Assembly (NCBI GenBank): GCA_964536085.1
Contig: CAZHWR010000016.1
Location: 1-35,034, forward strand
Length of the DNA stretch: 35,034 bases
Direction: 5' to 3'
Source of the DNA: CAZHWR01 sp964536085
GTDB lineage: Bacteria > Bacillota > Clostridia > Oscillospirales > Ruminococcaceae
The position numbers were made by a program, and so were the translations under genes. This document shows, in pieces, positions 14,413 to 24,097 of this stretch. The first letter of the stretch is position 1. The number at the start of each line of letters is the position of its first letter. The notes beneath the pieces were generated by a model. The model ran no database searches. It had not been told where the DNA came from and saw only the letters and a program-made list of their open reading frames with translations.

Positions 14413-17400
14413 TTATTCCTTTACCTCGTGCAGCCGTTCGATTTCGCTCACATTGAGCTTCAAAAGCTTTGAAACGCCCTTTTCCTGCATGGTAACGCCG
14501 TAAAGCACGTCCGCTTCCTCCATTGAGCCGCGACGGTGGGTTATCATAATAAACTGTGTTTTATCGCTTAACTGTCTCAGGTAACGCGCGTATTTCACAA
14601 CATTGGCTTCGTCGAGCGCCGCTTCAATTTCGTCGAGTATGCAAAACGGCGCGGGGCGAACCTTTAAAATAGCAAAATATATCGCAATCGCGACAAACGC
14701 CTGCTCGCCACCCGAAAGCGACGACAGATTATTGATGATTTTTCCCGGAGGCTGAACAAATATCTCTATTCCGCTTTCAAGCACATCGTTTTCGTCGGTC
14801 AGCGCAAGCTCGGCGCGTCCTCCGCCGAAAAGCTCTTTGAATATCCGCTTGAAATTGTCGTTTATCAGCCCGAAATTCTCAGAAAATATCGTCTGCATCT
14901 GCTTTGTCAAATCGCGGATAAGACTTGTAAGCTCATCGCGCGAGCTTTCTGCGTCGTTCACCTGAGCGGACAAAAATTCGTACCGTTCGGACACCTCTTT
15001 GTATTCCTCAATAGCGTCAACATTAACGCTTCCGAGCGATTTTATCTTCGACTTGACTTCGTTCAAGTCCTTCGCAGCCAAAATGGGGTCTTCTATCTTC
15101 TGCGCCGATAAATCCGCTTCACTGCGGGTCAGTCCGTATTCCTCCCACAGCTTGTTTATTATCGTTTCGGACTCTTTTTCCATATTGAGCTTCTGCTCTT
15201 CAAGCCGTGCGAGCTCTCTCGCGAGACCCTCGCGCGAATTTGTAAGAGTCTTCTGCTCGTTTTTAGATTCGGACGTCGAAGCCTCCATAGCGTTTCTCTG
15301 CTCATAAACCGCAGTTATCTCGTCCGCTATTTTCCGCTCTCGACGCTCCAGGTTTTCTGCGTCAAGCTCAAGCGCTGCTATACCGCTTTTCAGTTCGTTG
15401 ATCTTCTCGGCAAGCAGAGCTTTCTTTTTAACAAGCTCCGCCTGAAGATTATCCGCCGATTCGCGCCGTGTGATAAATTCTTCTATCGAAGCATTTGCGT
15501 TTTCAACGTCTTTTGCGAGCTCCATGCGGCGTATCTTAAGCTCTGAAACCGCATCTGACAGCTCGGCGCGCTTATCGTCCATACTGCTTTGTTCGCCTTC
15601 AAGCGCGAGCAATTCGCCCCGCTTTTGAGAAACAAGCTGCTCTGCTTCGGCTAAAAGCCGCTCGCTTTCGGCTTTGTTATGTTCGCTTTCCGTAAGCTTT
15701 TTGCGGGAAAGCCCGATTTCCTCATTCGCCGAATCTATCGCCGCTCCAAGCTCGCTCACAAGCTGGTCGACCCGCTTTTTCTCGCCCTCAAAGCGTATCT
15801 TGTCCTCCGACAAGGTTATAATCTCGCTGTTTATCGCCACGACCTGTGCTTCAAGCAGCGATACTTCCGATTTTATCTCTCCGAGCGAATGCTCCGCTTC
15901 GAGCTTTTGGACTTTTAACTCCTCCGCCTGCGTTTTCAGCTTTTCAATCTCGCTCCTGCGGCTCAATATACCCTGGTTTTTATTCTGGGAGCCTCCCGTG
16001 AACGAGCCGCCCGCGTTGACGACCTGACCGTCAAGTGTCACCACTCTGAAACGATATCCGTATTTTTTCGCTATCGCCGCCGCTGAGTCAATATCCTGAG
16101 CGACCGCGGTGCGCCCGAGCAGCCAGTTCACTATCCCGGCATATTTTCCGTCGGCGCTCACAAGCTCCGCGGCTAAAGCTATATATCCGTCCTCTCCGGA
16201 AAGCCCGCTTTCCGAAAGTCTTCCTCCTTTCACAGAGGTTATAGGTAAAAACGTAGCTCTTCCTGCCCTTTGCGACTTCAGGTGCGCTATGGCCGCCTTC
16301 GCCGCGCTTTCGTTTTCGACCACTATGTTCTGCATGGCGCCGCCGAGCGCTGTCTCAACGGCGACTGAGTATCTGTGCTCAACCGATATCAGCTGCGGCA
16401 CCGTGCCCAAGACTCCTCTGAGCTCGCCCGCTTTAGACGATTTTATAACCGATTTTACTGAATAGGCAAAGCCCTCCATACTCTGCTCCAAGTCGGAAAG
16501 CAGAGCGGCTTTTTGCGCCTTTTCCCTAATTTTAAGATCTATGGAATCAAAGCTGTTTTGAATTTCTTCAAGCTTCTTTTTGCGGGAGGCAAGCTTCATT
16601 TCATAGCCCTCGATCGAGTTTGAAAGCTCGTTCCCCTTTTCGTTGACAAGCTCTAATCCCTCGTCGACCTCTTGCTTTTCGGCTCTCGCCTGCTCCAGCC
16701 TTTGCGCGCGCGCCGAGTTTTCCTGCTCGATGCGGGATATTCTCTCGGTCAGTGACTGAGCGGAGCTTTGCGCCGACAGTATCGACATTTTAAGCTCGGT
16801 AACGCGAAGCGTCTGATGATTAAGCTCGTCGCGCAGCTTTGCCGCCGTGCTGTTTTGCTCGTCGGTCGCCCGAGTCAAATGCAACAGTTCCTGCTGTTTT
16901 TGTTCGATTTCTCCGTCGGTTTTATTTATCTTTTGTTGTGACAAGGCTATCTGCCCGCGTTTTTGCTCGATTTGCTCGTCAATCTGCGAATTGCCCTGCG
17001 AATGCGCGTTTATCTCGCCGTCGATTCGCAATATCTCCGCCGAGTGATGCTCGATGTCGTTTTCGAGCACAGCCTTACTCGAAAGCCGCTCCGCCGCTTC
17101 GGATTTAGCCTGCTCTTTTTCGCGCCGAAGCTCGTCCGCTTTCATTAAGCACTGCTCCATCTTTTCGGTGATTTCGCTCGTCTGCGCTTCCAGTTGCTCG
17201 AGCTGGCGTTCGTTTTTATCATAATCCGAGCGGCACAGAGTCAATTTATCCAGATGTGCGCGCATTTTTTCGGTCGACTGTTCGAGCGTGTGCACCCATA
17301 TTGATATTTCGAGAATTTTTTTCCTCTCGGCATAGTCAAGATATTTTTTCGCCTTTTCGCTTTGTATTTTTAAAGGCTCTACCCTGCCTTCGAGCTCGGA

Positions 17401-17985
17401 CAATATATCCCTCAGACGCACAAGATTTTCCTCCGCCATTTTAAGACGGCGCTCGGATTCGTTCTTGCGGTAGCGGAATTTTGAAATTCCCGAAGCTTCC
17501 TCGAAAATTTCGCGGCGCTCTCCGCTTTTTGCTCCCACTATTTCGGCGATTCTACCCTGACCGATCATCGAATAGCCGTATTTTCCGAGACCCGTGTCCA
17601 TAAACAGCTCGTTTATATCCTTCAGGCGCACATTTGAGCCGTTGATGATATACTCACTTTCGCCCGAACGGTAGTATTTTCTCGTTACGGTTACCTCGTC
17701 GGAATCGACAAGCAAACCCCTGTCCGAATTGTCAATATGAAGCGAGACCTGCGCAAAGCCCTGACTTTTACGCGACTGCGTTCCGTTGAAGATAACGTCC
17801 TCCATCTTTTCGCCGCGCAGAGTTTTTGTGGACTGCTCGCCCAGCACCCAGCGCACAGCGTCGCTGATATTGCTCTTTCCGCTTCCGTTAGGTCCGACAA
17901 CGGCGGTCAAGCCGTCTCCGAATTCAAGCTTTGTTTTGTCAGGGAACGATTTAAATCCCTGTATTTCCAAATATTTAAGTATCAT
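14413..17985 (-). CDS. smc: Chromosome condensation ATPase SMC
   Basis: ATPase of the bacterial condensin that compacts and segregates the chromosome. The 1190-residue protein has the head start MILKYLEIQGFKSFPDKTKL with Walker A GPNGSGKSNI at 31-40, long coiled coils at about 165-495 and 675-1020, a hinge domain at about 500-670 (containing VLGTVPQLISVEHRY and NAGGSFTGGS), then the C-terminal head with ABC signature LSSLSGGEQ near 1087-1095 and Walker B FCILDEIEAALDEAN near 1114-1128. The signature residues SGGEQAFVA differ slightly from the more usual SGGEKALTA. The start ATG overlaps the preceding radical SAM gene by 11 bases, and AGGAT stands just before it. Confidence 0.97.
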   Translation of the reverse strand: MILKYLEIQGFKSFPDKTKLEFGDGLTAVVGPNGSGKSNISDAVRWVLGEQSTKTLRGEKMEDVIFNGTQSRKSQGFAQVSLHIDNSDRGLLVDSDEVTVTRKYYRSGESEYIINGSNVRLKDINELFMDTGLGKYGYSMIGQGRIAEIVGAKSGERREIFEEASGISKFRYRKNESERRLKMAEENLVRLRDILSELEGRVEPLKIQSEKAKKYLDYAERKKILEISIWVHTLEQSTEKMRAHLDKLTLCRSDYDKNERQLEQLEAQTSEITEKMEQCLMKADELRREKEQAKSEAAERLSSKAVLENDIEHHSAEILRIDGEINAHSQGNSQIDEQIEQKRGQIALSQQKINKTDGEIEQKQQELLHLTRATDEQNSTAAKLRDELNHQTLRVTELKMSILSAQSSAQSLTERISRIEQENSARAQRLEQARAEKQEVDEGLELVNEKGNELSNSIEGYEMKLASRKKKLEEIQNSFDSIDLKIREKAQKAALLSDLEQSMEGFAYSVKSVIKSSKAGELRGVLGTVPQLISVEHRYSVAVETALGGAMQNIVVENESAAKAAIAHLKSQRAGRATFLPITSVKGGRLSESGLSGEDGYIALAAELVSADGKYAGIVNWLLGRTAVAQDIDSAAAIAKKYGYRFRVVTLDGQVVNAGGSFTGGSQNKNQGILSRRSEIEKLKTQAEELKVQKLEAEHSLGEIKSEVSLLEAQVVAINSEIITLSEDKIRFEGEKKRVDQLVSELGAAIDSANEEIGLSRKKLTESEHNKAESERLLAEAEQLVSQKRGELLALEGEQSSMDDKRAELSDAVSELKIRRMELAKDVENANASIEEFITRRESADNLQAELVKKKALLAEKINELKSGIAALELDAENLERRERKIADEITAVYEQRNAMEASTSESKNEQKTLTNSREGLARELARLEEQKLNMEKESETIINKLWEEYGLTRSEADLSAQKIEDPILAAKDLNEVKSKIKSLGSVNVDAIEEYKEVSERYEFLSAQVNDAESSRDELTSLIRDLTKQMQTIFSENFGLINDNFKRIFKELFGGGRAELALTDENDVLESGIEIFVQPPGKIINNLSSLSGGEQAFVAIAIYFAILKVRPAPFCILDEIEAALDEANVVKYARYLRQLSDKTQFIMITHRRGSMEEADVLYGVTMQEKGVSKLLKLNVSEIERLHEVKE

Positions 17986-18979
17986 ATCCTGTCCTCACAA
18001 TAACCTTGACATTGTAACCGTCAAGCTCCGGGTTTTCCACTAAATCAAGCCTGTAGCCGGACTGCTTAAAAAAGTCCAGATTTGCCCGCCTTTGACCCGC
18101 TGCTTTCGACAAGCTCTTCGGCGGGATAAACACCGTATATTCCCCCGGCGGGAGCTTTGCAAGCCGACCGTTTATGTTCCGCCTGAAAAGCTCCGACTGG
18201 CAGAACTCTTTAAACGCAGGGTGATAAACTCCCGCCGCCATGCTTTGCTCTACCTCGCGCGAGGCGTGCAGTCCCAACTTTATCACGGGAATCGAGCTTT
18301 TATCAAACAGCTCCAGCAAATCAGCGCAGACGCTGACCGTTTCGTCAAACGAAAAGCTTTCGTACTCCCCGCTTAAATAAAGCTCATACAGCTTTGTTTC
18401 CCTTAAAACCACCGTGGGATATATTCTGACCGCATCCGGCTTTAGCTTTACAAACTCGTTTGCCGTAAAATATACGCTTTCTTTACTGTCTTTAAAAAGT
18501 CCCGTCATCATCTGAAGGCCTAAAGAAAACCCATATTCCTTTATAAGCTCTGCCGAACGGCGGACGTCGTCTGACGTATGACCTCTTTCGTTGGCATTTA
18601 AAACCTCGTCGTCCATGCTCTGCGCGCCGAGTTCAATCGCCTTCACATCAAAGCTTTTCAGCAGCTTTAAAATGTCCTTGTCTATCGCATCGGGACGGGT
18701 GGATATCCTAATGCCGTCAAAATATCCGGCGTACGGCTTTGCCGCCTTGAGCAATGCGAGCATATATTCCCTGTCGATTGCGGTAAAGCTTCCGCCGAAA
18801 AACGCTATCTGAGCGGTTTTCGGCGCTTTTATCCGCGCCTTTGCTTGCTCGCACGCGCTTACAATTTCTTCGGGGGACACCTGTTTTGCACTGCCCGAAA
18901 TCGTTTTCTGATTGCAGAAGCTGCATGTGTGCGGACAACCGTTGTGGGGGATAAACAGAGCAATATTAGAGTGTTTCAT
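17975..18979 (-). CDS. Radical SAM protein, Elp3-like without acetyltransferase domain
   Basis: A 334-residue radical SAM enzyme with the iron-sulfur motif CPHTCSFC at residues 15-22 (CX3CX2C) right at the N-terminus. It is followed by AFFGGSFTAIDREYML and DGIRISTRPDAIDKDIL, the pattern of the Elp3/MiaB-like radical SAM subfamily. IELGAQSMDDEVLNANERGH is also characteristic. It lacks the C-terminal acetyltransferase domain of true Elp3, so tRNA carboxymethylation cannot be assumed; substrate unknown. It overlaps rnc by 14 bases at its start and smc by 11 at its end, so its expression is locked to those genes. Homologues at this place between rnc and smc are familiar in Clostridia, but the role is uncharacterised as far as I know. 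Confidence 0.88.
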   Translation of the reverse strand: MKHSNIALFIPHNGCPHTCSFCNQKTISGSAKQVSPEEIVSACEQAKARIKAPKTAQIAFFGGSFTAIDREYMLALLKAAKPYAGYFDGIRISTRPDAIDKDILKLLKSFDVKAIELGAQSMDDEVLNANERGHTSDDVRRSAELIKEYGFSLGLQMMTGLFKDSKESVYFTANEFVKLKPDAVRIYPTVVLRETKLYELYLSGEYESFSFDETVSVCADLLELFDKSSIPVIKLGLHASREVEQSMAAGVYHPAFKEFCQSELFRRNINGRLAKLPPGEYTVFIPPKSLSKAAGQRRANLDFFKQSGYRLDLVENPELDGYNVKVIVRTGYDT

Positions 18980-19652
18980 AGCCCATCAGCTCCAACGCTT
19001 CCCTGGCGGCGTTCTGCTCCGCCTGCTTTTTGCTGTGACCGCTCCCTGTTCCTATAACGTTTGAGTTAAGATGAACCTCGACCTCGAACGTCTTGTTGTG
19101 ATCGGGTCCGCTTTGCGCGACTACGACATAATCCACCTTTTCCTCTCGGTTTTGCTGAACGACTTCCTGAAGCCACGATTTATAATCGTGCATTTTGGTC
19201 GCAGACTCGATGTTTATCTTTTCGGGAATAAACCGCATAACATGCTTTCTGGCGGGTTTCATGCCGCCGTCAAGATAAATAGCCGCCAAAACAGCCTCGA
19301 AAGCGTCCGCCAAAATCGACGACCGCTCCCGTCCTCCCGTTGATTCCTCCCCCTTGCTCAAAAACAGGTATTTACCCATACCGAGCCTGACAGAAAAGCC
19401 GTGGAGCGCATTTTCGCACACAAGCGCCGCTCTGATTTTGGTAAGCTCGCCCTCGGGAAGCGAGGGATATTTGTTATACAGATAGTCCGAAACTATTATT
19501 GACAGTACCGAATCGCCCAAAAACTCCAGCCGTTCATTGCTTTCAAGGTGCTTTTTCCCCTCGTTTGCATATGAGGAATGAGTGAGTGCCTTTTTTAAAA
19601 GGCTAAGGTTCTTGAACTTATAATTAAGCTCCTTTTGAAAATCACTGTACAT
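18966..19652 (-). CDS. rnc: Ribonuclease III
   Basis: Double-strand-specific endoribonuclease that processes rRNA precursors and mRNAs. The 228-residue protein has the RNase III signature NERLEFLGDSVLS with catalytic E43 and D47, the second acidic pair in ADAFEAVLAAIYLDGG near 115-130, and a C-terminal dsRNA-binding domain at about 157-226 (DYKSWLQEVVQ, GTGSGHSKKQAEQNAAREAL). The ATG at 19652 lies 3 bases after the plsX stop with AAGGA about 10 bases upstream. Length and domain order are normal. Confidence 0.97.
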   Translation of the reverse strand: MYSDFQKELNYKFKNLSLLKKALTHSSYANEGKKHLESNERLEFLGDSVLSIIVSDYLYNKYPSLPEGELTKIRAALVCENALHGFSVRLGMGKYLFLSKGEESTGGRERSSILADAFEAVLAAIYLDGGMKPARKHVMRFIPEKINIESATKMHDYKSWLQEVVQQNREEKVDYVVVAQSGPDHNKTFEVEVHLNSNVIGTGSGHSKKQAEQNAAREALELMGYETL

Positions 19653-19655
19653 CGT

Positions 19656-20666
19656 TTATTCGTCCTTAACATCCGCGGAAAATTCCGCCATTTTATTTTC
19701 GATTTCAGATATTGCGCCGCTTTCGATATAAAACTTTGCTTGGCGTATCGCGTTCGTAAAAGCGTTTGCATTGGAACTTCCATGCGCTTTTATAACAGGC
19801 TTTGCAACGCCCATCAGCGGCGCGCCGCCGTATTCGGTGTAATCCATTTTCGCCTTAAAGTCCTTTATCGAGCTCATGCAAAGCCCCGCCGCAAGCTTAG
19901 ACGCGGCGTTTTTATAAAATATGCGCTTCAGAGAATTGCTCATCAGCTTGCCCATGCCCTCGACGCATTTTAATATTATATTACCCGTAAAGCCGTCCGC
20001 AACAACAACGTCCGCGCCTCCAAGAGGTATGTCTCTGGCTTCGATATTTCCTATGAAGTTTATCGGAGCGGAGCCGAGCATTTCGTATGAATCGACCCGC
20101 AGCTTGTCGCCCTTGCATTCCTCCGCGCCGATATTTGCAAGACCTACACGCGGCTTATCAATATTCATGACCTTGTGCATGTAAACCGAGCCCATTATGC
20201 CGAACTGCGTCAGCATCTCCGGGCGGCAGTCGATGTTCGCACCCGCGTCAAGCAGCATAAAGCACCCTGTGTCGCAAGGCATAACTGTTGCCAGCGCCGC
20301 TCTTTTGACTCCCTTTATCCGTTTTATAAAAGCGGACGCGCCCACAACTATCGCCGCCGTTGAGCCCGCGCTTACAAACGCCTGCGCCGTTCCATCCTGC
20401 AAAAGCCCGAACGCCTTTGCCATCGAGCAGTCGCTTTTATCCTTGCGCAGTCTCATAGGATTGTCCTCAATTTCGATAACGCTCGGAGCATGCACTATTG
20501 AAATCCTATCAAGACTCACGCCGTTTTGCAAAGCGGCGGCTTTGAGCTTTTGCTCGTCGCCCGTCAGCATTATGTCAACATCGTAAAGCTTTACCGCCTC
20601 GGCACAGCCCTTTAAAACCTCAATCGGAGCGTTGTCTCCTCCAAAGCCGTCAACCGCGATAACCAT
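19656..20666 (-). CDS. plsX: Phosphate acyltransferase PlsX
   Basis: Converts acyl-ACP to acyl-phosphate, the acyl donor for the first step of phospholipid synthesis in Gram-positive bacteria. The 336-residue protein starts MVIAVDGFGGDNAPIEVLKG and has the family motifs RLRKDKSDCSMAKAF, AFVSAGSTAAIVVGA, LLDAGANIDCRPEML, VGLANIGAEECKG, VVADGFTGNIILKCVEG and GGAPLMGVAKPVIKAHGSSN. AAGGGTG precedes the ATG. In many Firmicutes acpP lies between plsX and rnc, or fabD/fabG are adjacent; here rnc follows after only 3 bases, so the acyl carrier protein gene must be elsewhere. Confidence 0.97.
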   Translation of the reverse strand: MVIAVDGFGGDNAPIEVLKGCAEAVKLYDVDIMLTGDEQKLKAAALQNGVSLDRISIVHAPSVIEIEDNPMRLRKDKSDCSMAKAFGLLQDGTAQAFVSAGSTAAIVVGASAFIKRIKGVKRAALATVMPCDTGCFMLLDAGANIDCRPEMLTQFGIMGSVYMHKVMNIDKPRVGLANIGAEECKGDKLRVDSYEMLGSAPINFIGNIEARDIPLGGADVVVADGFTGNIILKCVEGMGKLMSNSLKRIFYKNAASKLAAGLCMSSIKDFKAKMDYTEYGGAPLMGVAKPVIKAHGSSNANAFTNAIRQAKFYIESGAISEIENKMAEFSADVKDE

Positions 20667-20678
20667 TAAAACACACCC

Positions 20679-21998
20679 TTACTTATTTTCATCAATGTAT
20701 ATCCGAAGACTTTCCAAAGCCCTGTTCGCAATTATTTCGTATCGTTCCTGCTTGTTCTTTATCCTTTCTCCGAGCGGCGGCAAAATCCCCATATTCGCGC
20801 CCATCGGCTGAAAGTTTTCTACCGTTTCGTCGCTGATATACGCGCTCAGCGCGCCGAGCATAGTGTCGCGCGGGAGTGAAATTCGCGGCTTTCCCGAAAG
20901 CGAGCGCTCAAGCGCCCACGCTGATATTATACCGCTCGCCGCCGATTCGCAGTACCCTTCCACCCCTGTCATCTGACCGGCAAAATATATGCGGCTGTCG
21001 GATTTTAGGCTGAAATCGGAATTTAACAGCTTAGGACTGTTTAAAAACGTGTTTCGGTGCATAACGCCGTACCGTGCAAACTCCGCGTTTTCAAGCCCGG
21101 GGATCATCGAAAATACCCGCTTTTGCTCAGAAAATTTTAAATTCGTCTGAAAGCCCACCAAATTGTAAAGCACAGCTTCCCTGTTCTCCTGCCGCAGCTG
21201 CACTACCGCCCACGGCCTGCTGCCCGTTTTAGGGCCTTTAAGTCCCACGGGCTTCAGCGGACCGAATCGAATCGTATCCTCGCCGCGCTTTGCCATAACC
21301 TCTATCGGCATACAGCCCTCGTACACCCTGAAATTCCGCTTGTCAAACTCCTTTAACGGCGCGCTTTCGGCAGATATCAGAGCGCTGTAAAACGCTTCGT
21401 ACTCCTGCTTATCCATCGGGCAGTTGACGTAATCGCCGTCGCCGCGGTCATATCTTGACGCGTAAAACGCCTTTTCAAAATCTATGCTGTCCGCCGTTAC
21501 TATCGGCGCGGCGGCGTCAAAAAAGCTAAGATACTCATTCCCCACGGCAGCTTTTATGCTGTCGGCAAGCGCGCCCGCGGTCAGCGGCCCTGTCGCGATT
21601 ATAACGTTCCCCGCGGGAATCTCGGTCTGCTCCCGTGAAACGACGGTTATATTGCGGTTTGCGCGGATCTTGCCGGTGATCATATCGGAAAACGCAGTCC
21701 TGTCAACTGCGAGCGCGCCTCCCGCTGAAACCGCGGTCTTTTTCGCGCATTCCACCGTTATCGAACCGAGAATTTCCATCTCGCGCTTTAAAAGCCCCGC
21801 TGCGGACGAAAGCCTTTCGGCTTTTAAAGAATTTGAACAGACAAGCTCCGCAAAGCCCTGATATGAATGCGCGGGAGTGAACTTTTCAGGCTTTTGTTCA
21901 ATCAAAAGTATTTTTAATCCACGGTTTGCAAGCCGCCATGCCGCTTCGCAGCCGGCAAGCCCTGCGCCTATGACCGTTGCGTCATAACTGCCTGTCAA
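20679..21998 (-). CDS. trmFO: tRNA (uracil-5-)-methyltransferase TrmFO, folate/FAD dependent
   Basis: Methylates U54 of tRNA using methylenetetrahydrofolate and FAD. The 439-residue protein has the FAD-binding glycine motif VIGAGLAGCEAAW at 9-21, the family stretch FAELVCSNSLKAERLSS with Cys54 (the position of the cysteine studied in the Bacillus enzyme), GPLKPVGLKGPKTG, YNLVGFQTNLKF and GQMTGVEGYCESAASG. The start is TTG 21998; AGAGG stands about 9 bases upstream and the codon overlaps the topA stop as TTGA. The topA-trmFO pair is a widespread Firmicutes arrangement. Confidence 0.96.
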   Translation of the reverse strand: MTGSYDATVIGAGLAGCEAAWRLANRGLKILLIEQKPEKFTPAHSYQGFAELVCSNSLKAERLSSAAGLLKREMEILGSITVECAKKTAVSAGGALAVDRTAFSDMITGKIRANRNITVVSREQTEIPAGNVIIATGPLTAGALADSIKAAVGNEYLSFFDAAAPIVTADSIDFEKAFYASRYDRGDGDYVNCPMDKQEYEAFYSALISAESAPLKEFDKRNFRVYEGCMPIEVMAKRGEDTIRFGPLKPVGLKGPKTGSRPWAVVQLRQENREAVLYNLVGFQTNLKFSEQKRVFSMIPGLENAEFARYGVMHRNTFLNSPKLLNSDFSLKSDSRIYFAGQMTGVEGYCESAASGIISAWALERSLSGKPRISLPRDTMLGALSAYISDETVENFQPMGANMGILPPLGERIKNKQERYEIIANRALESLRIYIDENK

Positions 21999-24076
21999 TC
22001 GTTTAAACCTCTTTCATAATCGCAATTTTCATTTGAACAATATATTTTTCCGAGCTTGCCCCGCTTTTTGAGCAGAGTTTTTTGGCATTTCGGGCATTTT
22101 TCGTCAATCGGCTCATCCCAGCACATAAAGCCGCAGTTGGGATTATCCTCGCATCCGTAATATTTTTTGCCTTTTTTGGACTTCTTCTCGAGTATCTTCT
22201 TACCGCACAGCGGGCATTCGCCGGGAGTTTCAACGACGATTTTTTTGGTGTTCTTGCATTCGGGGAATCCGGGGCACGCCAAAAACTTTCCGAACCGTCC
22301 GATTTTTATCACCATCTTACGCCCGCATTTTTCGCACACCACATCGGTTTCCTCCGCCGGCACCTTAACGCGCGTACCCTCCATCTCTTTTTCCGCCTTT
22401 GTGAGCGTTTTTTCAAAGTCGTCGTAAAAGTTGCTGAGCGTTTCGACCCAGTCGTTCTTGCCAAGCTCGATTTTATCAAGGTCGGTTTCCATGTTCGCTG
22501 TAAATTCCTCGTCGACAATATTAGGGAAACGCTCCTTCATAAGCTCCGTTACAACCTCGCCGAGCGCGGTGGGCTTTAACTGCTTGCCCTCGCGCTCAAC
22601 ATAGCTTCGGGCAATAATAGTCGTTATCGTGGCGGCGTATGTGGACGGCCGTCCGATACCGTTTTCCTCCAGCGCTTTTATAAGCGAAGCCTCCGTATAT
22701 CTTGCGGGCGGCTGTGTAAAATGCTGACTTCCCACAAGGCTTTTCGGAGTTACCTCCTCGCCCTCGTTCAGAACGGGAAGTCTCGCGCCTTTTTCCTCCT
22801 GCTCGTCCTTGCTTTCCTCGTAAAGCACGGTGAAACCGTCGAATTTCACGGAATACCCCGACGCTGTGAATCTGCATCCGTTGGCGTTGATATCGGCGGA
22901 AACGGTGTCGTACAGTGCGTTTTCCATCTGGCTTGCAATAAAACGCTCCCAAATCAGCTTATAAAGCTTATACTGATCCTTTGTCAGCGACGCTTCGACC
23001 TTGTCCGGCGAGAGCTCGGGCATTGTCGGGCGGATAGCCTCGTGAGCGTCCTGCGCGTTTGATTTGGATTTATACACCTTGGGCGATTTCGGAAGATAAT
23101 TGTCACCGTATTTTCCTTTTATAAAGCTGTATGCGCCGTCGCGCGCTTCGTCGGATATCCTGAGCGAGTCGGTACGCATATATGTGATAAGTCCCACGGC
23201 TCCGAGCTCGGGCAGTTCTACACCCTCGTAAAGCTCCTGTGCCGCCGCCATAGTTCTTCTTGCCTGAAAGCCGAGCTTTCGCGAGGCCTCCTGCTGCATT
23301 GTCGACGTGGTAAACGGCGGCGCGGGGGATTTGCGTTTAACTCCTTTTTTCACCTTCCCTACGGTGAACTGCGCGTCTTTGAGCAGATTCAAAATTTCGT
23401 CTGTCTGCTCTTTGGTGCGAAGCTTGAGCTTTTTGCCGTCCTTGCCGTAGAATTTAGCAGTAAACGCTTTTTTAGCGCCTTTTTTCAAAAACTCTGCGTC
23501 GATGGTGTAATACTCCTCGGGGACAAAATCGCAGATTTCCTTTTCCCTGTCGGAAATTATTCTTACTGCGACCGATTGAACGCGCCCCGCCGAAAGCCCG
23601 CGGCGCACCTTTTTCCACAAAAACGGGCTGAGCTTATAGCCGACTATCCTGTCGAGCACACGCCTTGCCTGCTGTGCGTTTACCAAATCAAGATTGACCT
23701 TTCGCGGCTGAGCCATACCGTCGGTCACACCGTGCTTTGTTATCTCGTTGAAGGTAACTCGGTTGTTTTCGTTCAAATCCAAGCCCAATATACCCGCAAG
23801 GTGCCACGAAATAGCCTCTCCTTCACGGTCAGGGTCTGTCGCGAGATAGACTTTATCCGACCTATTCGCAAGCGTCTTTAATTTTTTGATAAGCGCCTCT
23901 TGCTTTTGGATATCGATGTAATCGGGCTTGAAGCCGTTTTCTATATCAACTCCCAGCTTGGATTTGGGCAGGTCGCGCACATGACCCATGCTTGCCACGA
24001 CCTCATAGCCCTTGCCGAGATATTTTTTTATCGTTTTTGCCTTTGCGGGCGACTCAACTATAACTAAATCAGACAT
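21995..24076 (-). CDS. topA: DNA topoisomerase I
   Basis: Type IA topoisomerase that relaxes negative supercoils. The 693-residue protein opens with the Toprim motif LVIVESPAKAKTIKKYLG and has the acidic DPDREGEAISWHL at 81-93, the active-site tyrosine Y299 in GLITYMRTDSLRIS, and SAGRVQSVAVRIISDRE at 162-178. Three four-cysteine zinc ribbons follow at the C-terminus: CEKCGRK...CPGFPEC, CPLCGKK...CEDNPNC and CPKCQKT...CSNENC. AAAGGCGG precedes the ATG. It lies 21 bases after dprA, as in many Firmicutes. Confidence 0.97.
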   Translation of the reverse strand: MSDLVIVESPAKAKTIKKYLGKGYEVVASMGHVRDLPKSKLGVDIENGFKPDYIDIQKQEALIKKLKTLANRSDKVYLATDPDREGEAISWHLAGILGLDLNENNRVTFNEITKHGVTDGMAQPRKVNLDLVNAQQARRVLDRIVGYKLSPFLWKKVRRGLSAGRVQSVAVRIISDREKEICDFVPEEYYTIDAEFLKKGAKKAFTAKFYGKDGKKLKLRTKEQTDEILNLLKDAQFTVGKVKKGVKRKSPAPPFTTSTMQQEASRKLGFQARRTMAAAQELYEGVELPELGAVGLITYMRTDSLRISDEARDGAYSFIKGKYGDNYLPKSPKVYKSKSNAQDAHEAIRPTMPELSPDKVEASLTKDQYKLYKLIWERFIASQMENALYDTVSADINANGCRFTASGYSVKFDGFTVLYEESKDEQEEKGARLPVLNEGEEVTPKSLVGSQHFTQPPARYTEASLIKALEENGIGRPSTYAATITTIIARSYVEREGKQLKPTALGEVVTELMKERFPNIVDEEFTANMETDLDKIELGKNDWVETLSNFYDDFEKTLTKAEKEMEGTRVKVPAEETDVVCEKCGRKMVIKIGRFGKFLACPGFPECKNTKKIVVETPGECPLCGKKILEKKSKKGKKYYGCEDNPNCGFMCWDEPIDEKCPKCQKTLLKKRGKLGKIYCSNENCDYERGLND

Positions 24077-24097
24077 TGCAAATCCGCCTTTCTGTTT

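Noticed and set aside
13868..14503. Plus-strand open frame (211 codons) opposite ftsY and the end of smc
   Set aside because: Antisense to two well-conserved genes; serine/proline-rich shadow composition; no recognisable domain.
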